DNA from: Methanobrevibacter_A sp964547125
GTDB lineage: Archaea; Methanobacteriota; Methanobacteria; Methanobacteriales; Methanobacteriaceae
Direction: 5' to 3'
DNA length: 13,289 bases
Assembly (NCBI GenBank): GCA_964547125.1
Contig: CAZJLS010000050.1
Span: 1-13,289 of the forward strand
The notes below the pieces were generated by a model. It was not told where the DNA came from. It was given only the letters and a program-made list of their open reading frames with translations, and searched no databases. The stretch's first letter is position 1; every line of letters begins with the position of its first letter. A program made the position numbers and the translations under genes. This document shows, piece after piece, positions 1 to 6,325 of the stretch.

Positions 1-138
1 CAAATTTATAAGAATTGCTTTTTTTACAAAAGTTTTTTTCTCAAAAAAACATATTGCAATTTTTTAAATTAAATAAAAAATATACAATATTGCTTTTTAT
101 TTTATTTGTAATTCTATTTAAATTTTTTTTAGAAAAAT

Positions 139-152
139 TTAGGATATCCTAA
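139..152. promoter_or_regulatory. 14-bp perfect palindrome, possible operator
   Basis: TTAGGATATCCTAA reads the same on both strands. The half-sites TTAGG/CCTAA resemble those of DtxR-type metal regulators, but the 4-base spacing differs from the classical bacterial box, so the regulator is a guess. It lies about 75-90 bases upstream of a TATA-like stretch (228-240). In so AT-rich a region a perfect 14-mer palindrome with GG/CC arms is notable. Confidence 0.3.
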
Positions 153-227
153 TCTTTTAAATAATAAATGTATTCTTATTTCTAAAAATAAAATGTCAAT
201 ATTCATATATAATCTGAAAATAATTGA

Positions 228-243
228 TTAATATAATAAATAA
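228..243 (+). promoter_or_regulatory. Putative TATA promoter of a possible RNA gene
   Basis: The stretch TTAATATAATAAATAA lies about 20-25 bases before GGG at 254-256, the usual archaeal TATA-to-start distance. A transcript starting near GGG would run into the gap and then the GC-rich island at 271-322. The region is so AT-rich that TATA-like strings are common, so support is weak. Confidence 0.25.
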
Positions 244-256
244 AATTTTAAAAGGG

Positions 257-266
257 NNNNNNNNNN
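257..266. other. Assembly gap (10 N)
   Basis: Ten N bases. Exactly ten usually means a placeholder or scaffold join, so the true distance is unknown and sequence to the left may not be directly adjacent to that on the right. Confidence 0.95.
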
Positions 267-270
267 ATAT

Positions 271-322
271 GCTCCTGTGCACGATACCAGGAAGAATGCC
301 AGGCAGCCGCTCATAAGGCTCC
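271..322 (+). ncRNA. GC-rich island, possible 3' part of a structured RNA
   Basis: This 52-base block has 31 G/C bases (about 60%), against roughly a quarter in the surroundings. In AT-rich archaea such islands are typically structured RNAs. Two short hairpins can be drawn: TCCTG 273-277 with CAGGA 288-292, and AGCC 305-308 with GGCT 317-320. The block starts right after the gap and ends sharply in an A-run, so a 5' part may be missing. I could not match it to SRP RNA, RNase P RNA, tRNA or rRNA. Alternatives are a contaminating end of an assembled fragment, or part of a GC-rich coding sequence: the minus strand has an open frame across it. Strand is assumed from the upstream TATA-like stretch. 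Confidence 0.3.
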
Positions 323-409
323 AAAAAAATAAACTAAATATTCATATAAGAATAATTCCTAAATAAAAAAATTAAGATAAAAAAATTCTAAAGGACGATA
401 AAAAAAATT

Positions 410-1786
410 ATGGAAAAAAATTCAAATATTGAAATGATAACAGGTGACCCAAAAAAAGCTATAAATAAATTAGCATGGCCTCTAATAGCAAGTATGGTAT
501 TAATATTTTTAAACAATATAATTGACAGTATATGGGTGGCAGGACTAGGATCCCAACCTCTTGCAGCATTAGGATATGTCACACCATTATTTATGGTATT
601 GGTAGGATTTGGAAATGGAATAGGTGCAGGTGCAAATTCCCTTATCTCACGTTATATTGGTGCAGAAAAAATAAAAAATGCAAATAATGCAGCAATACAT
701 TCTGCAATTTTAAGCGTAATAGTATCATTAGTTCTTTCAATAATTTTTATCCTATCTTTAGAAAGCTTATTAAAAATAATGGGGGCAGTATCTGTTTTAA
801 AATATGCAATGGATTATGGGATAGTTGTATTTGCATTAACATTCGCAATTTTAATGCCGCCAATATTTGGAGGAGCATTTAGAGCAGAAGGAGATATTAA
901 AAGAGCAACAATCCCAATAGCATTAGCAGCCATTATAAATATGATTTTAGATCCAATTTTCATTTACACATTCAGCTGGGGCGTAGCAGGTGCAGCATTT
1001 GCAACAGGATTAGGTCCATTTATAAGTCTTTTACTAATGTTCTATTGGATTTTTGTAAAAAAAGACACATACTTATCCTATGATTTAAAATACTTCGATA
1101 ATAATTTATCAATGTATAAAGATATTCTAGTTGTTGGAATACCTGCTAGCTTAGAACAATTAATTATGGCAATTCTTGCAGTTGTAGTTAACTTTATGCT
1201 CACAATAGTATCTGGTCCTATAGCAGTTGCAGTTTATACTGCAGGTTGGAGAGTAATATCATTAGGACTCTTACCGGCAATAGGTGTTGGAACAGCAGCA
1301 ATATCTGTAGCAGGTGTAGCATACGGTGCAAAAAAATATGAAAATATAAAAATAGCAACAAGATACTCAGTTAAAGTAGGATTAATATCATCAATAATAG
1401 TTTGCATACTCTTATTCATATTTGCAAAACAAGTTGCATTCATATTCTCATATTCAGAGGCAAGTACAAGTCTAGAACCACTAATAGCCTCATTTATCCA
1501 ACTAATGTGTTTATTCATATTATATGTTCCATTCGGTGCAACGGCTGGAAATGTATTTCAAGGACTTGGAAAAGGAACAACATCTTTTATCCTAACAACA
1601 ATAAGAGAATTAATCCTAGTTTTAATATTTGCATACTTATTAGGATTTGTATTCAATTTAGGGGAAACGGGAATCTACTATGGAATGTTACTGGGAGGTT
1701 TAATAGGCTCAGTAATAGCATACTCATATGTTGAAATCTATATAAACCGTTTAATACATGGAAAAATCAAAGGAAGCACAATATAA
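410..1786 (+). CDS. MATE family efflux transporter
   Basis: Predicted 458-residue multidrug and toxin extrusion exporter, an integral membrane antiporter driving out small organic molecules against Na+ or H+. The length and about 12 hydrophobic segments fit the family. The N-terminal stretch has MATE hallmarks: PLIASMVLIFLNNIIDSIWV followed by AGLGSQPLAALGY (residues about 24-57), the usual 'D..wVg.lG..aLAA' pattern, and a second-half repeat beginning near residue 240 with GIPASLEQLI. A purine-rich AAAGGA at 390-395 precedes the ATG with rather long spacing. The flavodoxin gene follows after 21 bases with its own ribosome site, which suggests an operon. Substrate cannot be read from sequence; the neighbours suggest export of a product or substrate of the flavin reductases downstream. 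Confidence 0.9.
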   Translation: MEKNSNIEMITGDPKKAINKLAWPLIASMVLIFLNNIIDSIWVAGLGSQPLAALGYVTPLFMVLVGFGNGIGAGANSLISRYIGAEKIKNANNAAIHSAILSVIVSLVLSIIFILSLESLLKIMGAVSVLKYAMDYGIVVFALTFAILMPPIFGGAFRAEGDIKRATIPIALAAIINMILDPIFIYTFSWGVAGAAFATGLGPFISLLLMFYWIFVKKDTYLSYDLKYFDNNLSMYKDILVVGIPASLEQLIMAILAVVVNFMLTIVSGPIAVAVYTAGWRVISLGLLPAIGVGTAAISVAGVAYGAKKYENIKIATRYSVKVGLISSIIVCILLFIFAKQVAFIFSYSEASTSLEPLIASFIQLMCLFILYVPFGATAGNVFQGLGKGTTSFILTTIRELILVLIFAYLLGFVFNLGETGIYYGMLLGGLIGSVIAYSYVEIYINRLIHGKIKGSTI

Positions 1787-1807
1787 AAATAGAAAAGGTG
1801 GAAAAAA

Positions 1808-2266
1808 ATGACAGATAAATTAGTCGCATATTTTTCAGCAAGTGGAAATACAAAAAAAATTAGTGAAAACTTAGCAAATTTAATAAATGCAGATATATTT
1901 GAAATAGAACCAAAAGTAAAATACACACCAGAAGATTTAGACTGGACAAATAAAGAAAGCAGATCAACAAAAGAAATGCATGACAAAACATTCAGACCGC
2001 CCATAAAAACAACAATCAATACAAATGAATATAAATCAATATTCATAGGCTTTCCAGTATGGTGGTATACAGCACCAACAATAATCAACACATTCATAGA
2101 AAGCATAAACACAGAAAACAAAACATTCATACCATTCTGTACATCTGGAGGAACAGGAATAGAGGGATGTCAAAAAGACCTAGAACAAACATACTCAAAC
2201 ATAAAATGGGAAAAAGGTAAAAGACTAAGAACAGGAAACCAATCAGAAATAAAAGACTGGTTATAA
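1808..2266 (+). CDS. Flavodoxin-like protein (FMN electron carrier)
   Basis: 152-residue soluble protein with the flavodoxin fold. The start YFSASGNTKKIS (residues 9-20) is the FMN phosphate-binding loop. GFPVWWYTAPTIINTFIE (residues about 81-98) and PFCTSGGTGIEGC (about 111-123) match the two flavin-ring loops of short flavodoxins that work with oxidoreductases. It probably carries one or two electrons to a partner enzyme in the cytoplasm. Good ribosome site AAAAGGTGG just before the ATG. It sits between the MATE pump and an OYE-type reductase, 29 bases before the latter's ATG, so that reductase is the natural partner (inference). Asn codon choice changes inside the gene: mostly AAT up to about 2040, only AAC after about 2080. 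Confidence 0.88.
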   Translation: MTDKLVAYFSASGNTKKISENLANLINADIFEIEPKVKYTPEDLDWTNKESRSTKEMHDKTFRPPIKTTINTNEYKSIFIGFPVWWYTAPTIINTFIESINTENKTFIPFCTSGGTGIEGCQKDLEQTYSNIKWEKGKRLRTGNQSEIKDWL

Positions 2267-2295
2267 AAATTAAAATTAAAAAAAGGGTGCATATT

Positions 2296-3291
2296 ATGGA
2301 CATATTCGAAGAATGCGAACTAGGAAACCTAAAACTTAAAAGTAGAATAATAAGAACAGGAACATGGGAAACACAAACAGAAGAAGGAGGATTTCTAACA
2401 CCTGAAGTATACAATAGGTATGAAAATATTGCAAAAAGTGGTGTTGGAGCAATAATATCTGAAATATTTGCACTAGATTCAAAAGATAGATTCTACCAAT
2501 ACTCAACAAATGCAAACTATAAACGATTTATCAAAGATTATAAAGAAGTAGCAAGCATAACACACTTATACAAAGTACCACTACTTGGACAATTAGCATT
2601 CTTCTACTATAACGATGGAATAAACCAAAAAGTAGAACCTAACGACATAACAAAAGAAGGTATAAGACACCTACAAGCAGATGTTATAACAACTGCAAAA
2701 AAATTTGCATTCGCAGATTTTGACGGCATACAAATAAACATGGGAAACAACTTCTACCTTGCAAGATTCATAAACCCCTACTTCAACCAAAGAAATGATA
2801 AATATGGTGGAAACACATTTAATCGCTTGAGAATAGTTTTAGAAATAATAAAAATAATAAAAGACAATTTCAACCTCCACATAAACTGTAGAATAAACCC
2901 AATTGATGTAAGAAAAGGAGGAATAACAAAAGAAGAAAGCATTGAAATATGTAAACTATTGGAAAAATACGGAGCAGACAGCATACAAACAACAGCCCGC
3001 ACAATATCAAATGTCTATGAAAATGGAGACAAACACCCATTCTTAGAATATGCAGATAAACTAGCAAACGAGGTTAAAATTCCAATAATACTTGGGGGAA
3101 CATTAAGAGACACAGAAACAATAAATGATATTTTAAATCATACAAACATCAATTTCGTATCAATGGCAAAACCATTTGTAGCACAAAATGACTTCTTAAT
3201 AGATTGGAAGAAAAACGGTAAAGGAACATCAATATGTCAAAACTGTAACAACTGTTACAGTAAAAAAACAAGCACATGTTTTAAATATTAA
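2296..3291 (+). CDS. Old Yellow Enzyme-type NADH:flavin oxidoreductase with altered active site
   Basis: 331 residues from the ATG at 2296. An upstream GTG at 2287 is in frame but overlaps the ribosome site AAAGGGTG (2282-2289), so the ATG is preferred. The family TIM barrel is recognisable from NPYFNQRNDKYGGNTFNR (residues 160-177), equivalent to the 'SP..N.R.D.YGG...NR' signature, and from the FMN phosphate site IILGGTL (264-270) with SMAKPFV (289-295). C314, C317, C320 and C328 near the C-terminus suit a 4Fe-4S cluster as in the 2,4-dienoyl-CoA reductase branch. The usual 'HxxH' or 'HxxN' pair is replaced by N148 and N151 (motif QINMGNNF), and the usual 'QLxHxGR' loop reads QLAFFYYNDG. The fold and cofactor call is firm; the substrate is unknown and probably atypical. 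Likely electron partner: the flavodoxin upstream. Confidence 0.85.
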   Translation: MDIFEECELGNLKLKSRIIRTGTWETQTEEGGFLTPEVYNRYENIAKSGVGAIISEIFALDSKDRFYQYSTNANYKRFIKDYKEVASITHLYKVPLLGQLAFFYYNDGINQKVEPNDITKEGIRHLQADVITTAKKFAFADFDGIQINMGNNFYLARFINPYFNQRNDKYGGNTFNRLRIVLEIIKIIKDNFNLHINCRINPIDVRKGGITKEESIEICKLLEKYGADSIQTTARTISNVYENGDKHPFLEYADKLANEVKIPIILGGTLRDTETINDILNHTNINFVSMAKPFVAQNDFLIDWKKNGKGTSICQNCNNCYSKKTSTCFKY

Positions 3292-3315
3292 TTTAAAGTT
3301 TTTACTTCAAAGATT

Positions 3316-4197
3316 ATGAAAATTAAAGAAAAAGATGTTAAAAACATACTAACTAAATCAAATTTACCAATCGCAGGATATACTGTCAATCCATACATTG
3401 GTTGCACACATGCATGCAAATATTGTTATGCAGTTTTTATGAAACGTTTCACAGGACATAAAGAAAAATGGGGAGAATTTTTAGATGTGAAATATTGGCA
3501 ACCAATAAAAAAACCAGAAAAATATAATAAAACAGTAATGATAGGTTCAGTAACAGACGGATACAATCAATACGAAAAAGAATATAAAAGAACAAGAGCA
3601 TTCCTAAAAGAAATGTTAGACAGTCAAATAAATTTAATTATAACAACAAAATCCTCCCTTGTAGAAAGGGACATTGACTTAATAAAAAAATATAATAATC
3701 CGCTTGTATCCTGGTCAATTAACACATTAGATGAAAAATTTAGAAAAGATATGGATTTAGCATCACCTATTAAAGACAGAATAAAAGCTATGAAAAAATT
3801 CCACAAAGAAGGAATCAGAACAGCATGTTTCATATCTCCAATATTTCCAGAAATAACAAATGTATTTGATATAATTAATGAAGTAAAAGAATATGCTGAT
3901 TATATATGGTTAGAAAATTTAAATTTACGGGCAGGATATAAAGAAACAATATTAAATTATATTGATAATATATATCCAAATCTTTATGGTTTATATGAAG
4001 AAATTTACTTACATAAAGATAACACATACTGGAAAGAACTAGATAAAAAAGTTAAAAAATTCTCAAAAGAAAATGATTTTATGTATGTTATTGATGAAGA
4101 ACCATTCTACAATAATCCAACAAAAAAACCTATAATAATCAACTATTTTTATCATAACAAAATAAAACAATCAAGTAAAAAAAAAAATAAAAATTAA
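3316..4197 (+). CDS. SPL family radical SAM protein
   Basis: 293 residues. The start NPYIGCTHACKYCYA (residues 25-39) has the radical SAM CxxxCxxC motif at C30, C34 and C37, which binds the 4Fe-4S cluster that cleaves S-adenosylmethionine. The 'NpY.GC.h.C.YCYa' context and the following region with IGSVTDGYNQYEKEYKRTR are typical of the spore-photoproduct-lyase-like (Rv2578c-type) subfamily, whose role in non-sporulating microbes is unknown. The gene starts 24 bases after the OYE gene with no clear ribosome site, so co-transcription is possible. The C-terminus is Lys/Ser/Asn-rich and its stop codon overlaps that of the convergent NAD kinase gene (4194-4197). No sign of a second cluster motif is seen. 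Confidence 0.87.
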   Translation: MKIKEKDVKNILTKSNLPIAGYTVNPYIGCTHACKYCYAVFMKRFTGHKEKWGEFLDVKYWQPIKKPEKYNKTVMIGSVTDGYNQYEKEYKRTRAFLKEMLDSQINLIITTKSSLVERDIDLIKKYNNPLVSWSINTLDEKFRKDMDLASPIKDRIKAMKKFHKEGIRTACFISPIFPEITNVFDIINEVKEYADYIWLENLNLRAGYKETILNYIDNIYPNLYGLYEEIYLHKDNTYWKELDKKVKKFSKENDFMYVIDEEPFYNNPTKKPIIINYFYHNKIKQSSKKKNKN

Positions 4198-4975
4198 TTA
4201 ATATTTTCACGAATAGTATCAATAAAACTCTGCCAACTAAGTTTTATAATACTAGTAGTCTTTTTAGATCTATTAATTCTTATAATATCTCCAGTTTCAA
4301 TTTTTATAGGTTTACCATCATACAACACATAAGAGGAAGTATTATCTCTAAGCTCAGTAATTTTTATTTCAACACAAGATTTATCAGATAATACAATACT
4401 ACGATTAATAACAGTATGTGGAGCAATTGGAGTTAAAGTTAAAATTTTTGCAGTAGGATCTACAATAGGCCCTCCACAAGATAAATTATATGCTGTAGAA
4501 CCAGTTGGAGTACATACAAGAATACCATCAGCAGTATATGAATTAATAAGTTTATTATCAATTATCGCATCAAATCTAACAACACCAAAAGTATTCTTAG
4601 ATATCGCAATTTCATTTAATGCTTCAGGAATTTTAATAACATCACCATTTTCTTTTAATATTTCACCTTCAAGCATCATCCTCTCTTCAACATAATATTT
4701 ACCATCCAAAATATCCTGTACTGCTTTTTCTAAATTTTCAACATTAATATCAGTTAAATAACCTAAAGTTCCACAATTAATTCCAATAATTTTACTTTTT
4801 TAGATAATTTTGCTGATTCAAGAAATGTCCCATCACCACCAATAGAAAATATAATATCTGCATCTTCAACATTATCTATTATTTTCAAATTTAGTTTATT
4901 AGTTAATTTAATTAATTCTTCTTTAGTTTTAATTGCAATATCTTTATTATTATCAATATTAATATAAATCTCCAT
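4194..4975 (-). pseudogene. nadK: NAD kinase, split by a one-base frameshift
   Basis: NAD kinase phosphorylates NAD to NADP using ATP or polyphosphate and is normally essential. The first frame (4975 down to a stop at 4763-4765) carries the catalytic GGDG loop (G46-G49, context SIGGDGTFLESAKLS). The second frame continues with IIGINCGTLGYLTDIN, then PEALNEIA (the NE motif), YTADGILVCTPTGSTAYNLS and the GGPIVDP region, ending at 4194. Adding one A on the coding strand in either the T4 run 4790-4793 or the T6 run 4796-4801 restores one frame of 260 residues, close to the family's usual length. All motifs are intact on both sides, so a sequencing or assembly error is the most likely cause; recent inactivation or frameshift bypass are alternatives. 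The ATG at 4975 is about 30 bases from a TATA element and lacks a ribosome site. Confidence 0.9.
4790..4801 (-). other. Frameshift site in NAD kinase
   Basis: Two adjacent homopolymers, T4 (4790-4793) and T6 (4796-4801) on the plus strand. One missing base in either explains the broken NAD kinase frame, giving LSKKVKIIGIN or LSKKSKIIGIN when restored. Confidence 0.8.
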
Positions 4976-5000
4976 AATATTATATTTACCAATTAAAAAC

Positions 5001-5010
5001 TATTTATAAT
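5001..5010. promoter_or_regulatory. Shared bidirectional TATA element between nadK and nitroreductase genes
   Basis: TATTTATAAT reads ATTATAAATA on the other strand, a good archaeal TATA box both ways. It is preceded by purine-rich BRE-like DNA on each side (AAAAAC on plus; GAAAAAAACA on minus). The plus ATG (5034) and the minus ATG (4975) both lie about 24-30 bases away, and neither has a Shine-Dalgarno site. Both messages are therefore predicted leaderless or nearly so. Confidence 0.5.
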
Positions 5011-5033
5011 TGTTTTTTTCAATATATAATTTA

Positions 5034-5744
5034 ATGAATTTAGAAGAAATAATATACAAAAGAAAATCACACAGACATTTTAAAGATGAAAAATTAAATG
5101 AAGATATTTTAAATAATATTAAAGAATATATTAACACAATTGAACCATTATTCAATATTGAAACTAAATTCAAAATTATAGATAAAACAGATATTAGGAC
5201 ACCTCTTAGATGGTACGCACCACATTATATTGCAATTTTTTCAAAAAATTTAGAAAATTATCTTATCAATGTTGGATTTATTTATCAACAAGTTGATTTA
5301 TACTTACAATCTAAAAGTTTAGGTTCATGTTGGATTGGACTTGGAACTTATACTGGGGAGAAAATTGAAGACTTTGAATTTATAATCTTCATTGGTTTTG
5401 GAAAAGTTGAAGGAGAAATATATAGGAATATTGATGATTTTAAAAGAAAAAAATTAGAAGATATTTCAGATAAAAATGATGAAAGATTAAAACCTGTATT
5501 ATATGCTCCATCTGCAATTAATGGTCAACCATGGTATTTTAAACATAATGGTGATGTATTAGATTTATATCAGGTTCAACCAAATATTATTAAAAAAAAA
5601 TTTCTATCAAAATTAATAGATATTGATATTGGAATTGCATTAGCACACTTATATATTGCAAATAAGGATACATTTGAATTTTTTATAAAAGATAATCCTC
5701 TTAAAATCAAAAAACACAAATATATAATAAGCATTAAAATATAA
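5034..5744 (+). CDS. TM1586-type nitroreductase family protein
   Basis: 236 residues from the ATG at 5034 (MNLEEIIYKRKSHRHF). A longer reading from TTG at 5010 would place the start inside the promoter and is not preferred. The opening 'I..RkS.R.F' and the second-half motif YAPSAINGQPWYF (equivalent to 'APSa.N.QPW.F') are flavin-binding features of nitroreductases, in the arrangement of the putative TM nitroreductase (TM1586) group, in which one chain holds two related halves. LGSCWIGLGTY and IIFIGFGKVEGE match the family core. It likely binds FMN and reduces an unknown small compound with NAD(P)H. Transcribed divergently from NAD kinase; convergent with the next gene across only 34 bases. 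Confidence 0.8.
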   Translation: MNLEEIIYKRKSHRHFKDEKLNEDILNNIKEYINTIEPLFNIETKFKIIDKTDIRTPLRWYAPHYIAIFSKNLENYLINVGFIYQQVDLYLQSKSLGSCWIGLGTYTGEKIEDFEFIIFIGFGKVEGEIYRNIDDFKRKKLEDISDKNDERLKPVLYAPSAINGQPWYFKHNGDVLDLYQVQPNIIKKKFLSKLIDIDIGIALAHLYIANKDTFEFFIKDNPLKIKKHKYIISIKI

Positions 5745-5758
5745 GATTTATTTTATAT

Positions 5759-5772
5759 ACAAATTTTTTTGT
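5759..5772. terminator. Possible terminator hairpin/T-tract between convergent genes
   Basis: ACAAATTTTTTTGT can pair ACAAA with TTTGT around four T. It lies in the 34-base gap between the ends of the nitroreductase gene and the convergent hypothetical gene, and the T7 run fits plus-strand archaeal termination. Confidence 0.35.
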
Positions 5773-5778
5773 CAAATA

Positions 5779-6237
5779 TTAAAATTTAGTCATACGCTCT
5801 TCAAGTAAAGATATTACATTATTAATTAAATCTTTATCTTTTTCTGTTTTATTTAAAACAAATGTAGTGATTTCTTCAGCTCTATTCTGTTTATAATCTG
5901 GATCTAATTCTTCACCAATACTGTCCCATAAATCTACAGCCCAATTTTTACCAGCATTATAAACAGCATCAATTAAAGTCACTTCTCCATCATGTACACG
6001 TATTAAACGAATATCCTGTTTAGGTTTGGATTTTTTACCTTCTTTATTACAATCTAAATATAAACCATTATCTAATTCTTCACTATAATCTCCAGCTTTA
6101 ACAAACTCACCAATTATACTATAACCATTTTTAACAGTTTTATCTAAACCTTCAACAGTTTTTAACCATCCGCCATTTTTTCTAAAATCTATGCTTGGAT
6201 CAATATTTATTAATTCTTCACACCAATTAAGTATCAT
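5779..6237 (-). CDS. Hypothetical protein, 152 residues
   Basis: I do not recognise this family. It is a soluble, acidic-looking protein with no signal peptide or membrane segment. It has several Trp residues (W5, W24, W99, W104), a conserved-looking centre DIRLIRVHDGEVTLIDAVYN (residues 75-94) and a helical C-terminal end rich in Lys and Glu. Codon use and composition match the neighbours, and a TATA-like stretch (6259-6274) lies about 30 bases before the ATG, so the frame looks real and probably leaderless. It is divergent from Fsr and convergent with the nitroreductase gene; nothing in the context fixes its role. Confidence 0.75.
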   Translation of the reverse strand: MILNWCEELINIDPSIDFRKNGGWLKTVEGLDKTVKNGYSIIGEFVKAGDYSEELDNGLYLDCNKEGKKSKPKQDIRLIRVHDGEVTLIDAVYNAGKNWAVDLWDSIGEELDPDYKQNRAEEITTFVLNKTEKDKDLINNVISLLEERMTKF

Positions 6238-6258
6238 ATGGTATTATATTTTATTAAT

Positions 6259-6275
6259 CCATATATATATTAAAT
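6259..6275. promoter_or_regulatory. TATA region between the hypothetical gene and fsr
   Basis: CCATATATATATTAAAT can serve as TATA box on both strands. On the minus strand the start codon at 6237 is about 30 bases away, giving a very short leader. On the plus strand transcription would begin near 6292, leaving a ~34-base leader with the ribosome site GAGGT (6316-6320) five bases before the fsr ATG. Confidence 0.45.
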
Positions 6276-6325
6276 AGAAGTAAAAAAAATTTTTTTTAGG
6301 ATTATAATTTTTTTTGAGGTAAGAA

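Larger units (their letters stand above)
1..256. other. AT-rich non-coding region
   Basis: No credible coding frame is seen here. The first ~130 bases hold several T-tracts on the plus strand, two of them preceded by ATTGC (near 14-25 and 90-100), as expected for archaeal T-tract termination of a gene lying to the left; that is inference. A perfect 14-base palindrome lies at 139-152 and a TATA-like stretch at about 228-240. The region ends at GGG just before an assembly gap. Confidence 0.6.

Noticed and set aside
271..322. tRNA, SRP RNA or RNase P RNA in the GC-rich island
   Set aside because: No cloverleaf, T-loop or conserved core motifs of these RNAs could be found in the visible part.
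2287..2295. GTG start for the OYE-like gene
   Set aside because: It overlaps the ribosome site; the ATG at 2296 has ideal spacing.
4788..4802. Programmed -1 frameshifting in NAD kinase
   Set aside because: The A6 run followed by G is not in the phase of a classical heptamer slip site, no stimulating structure is apparent, and homopolymer errors are far more common; kept only as an alternative.
4763..4975. NAD kinase N-terminal fragment as a separate small gene
   Set aside because: It ends in a few off-frame residues after the GGDG region, and the next frame continues the family sequence directly, so it is one broken gene.
5010..5033. TTG start for the nitroreductase
   Set aside because: It would fall in the promoter; the ATG at 5034 starts the conserved part of the protein.
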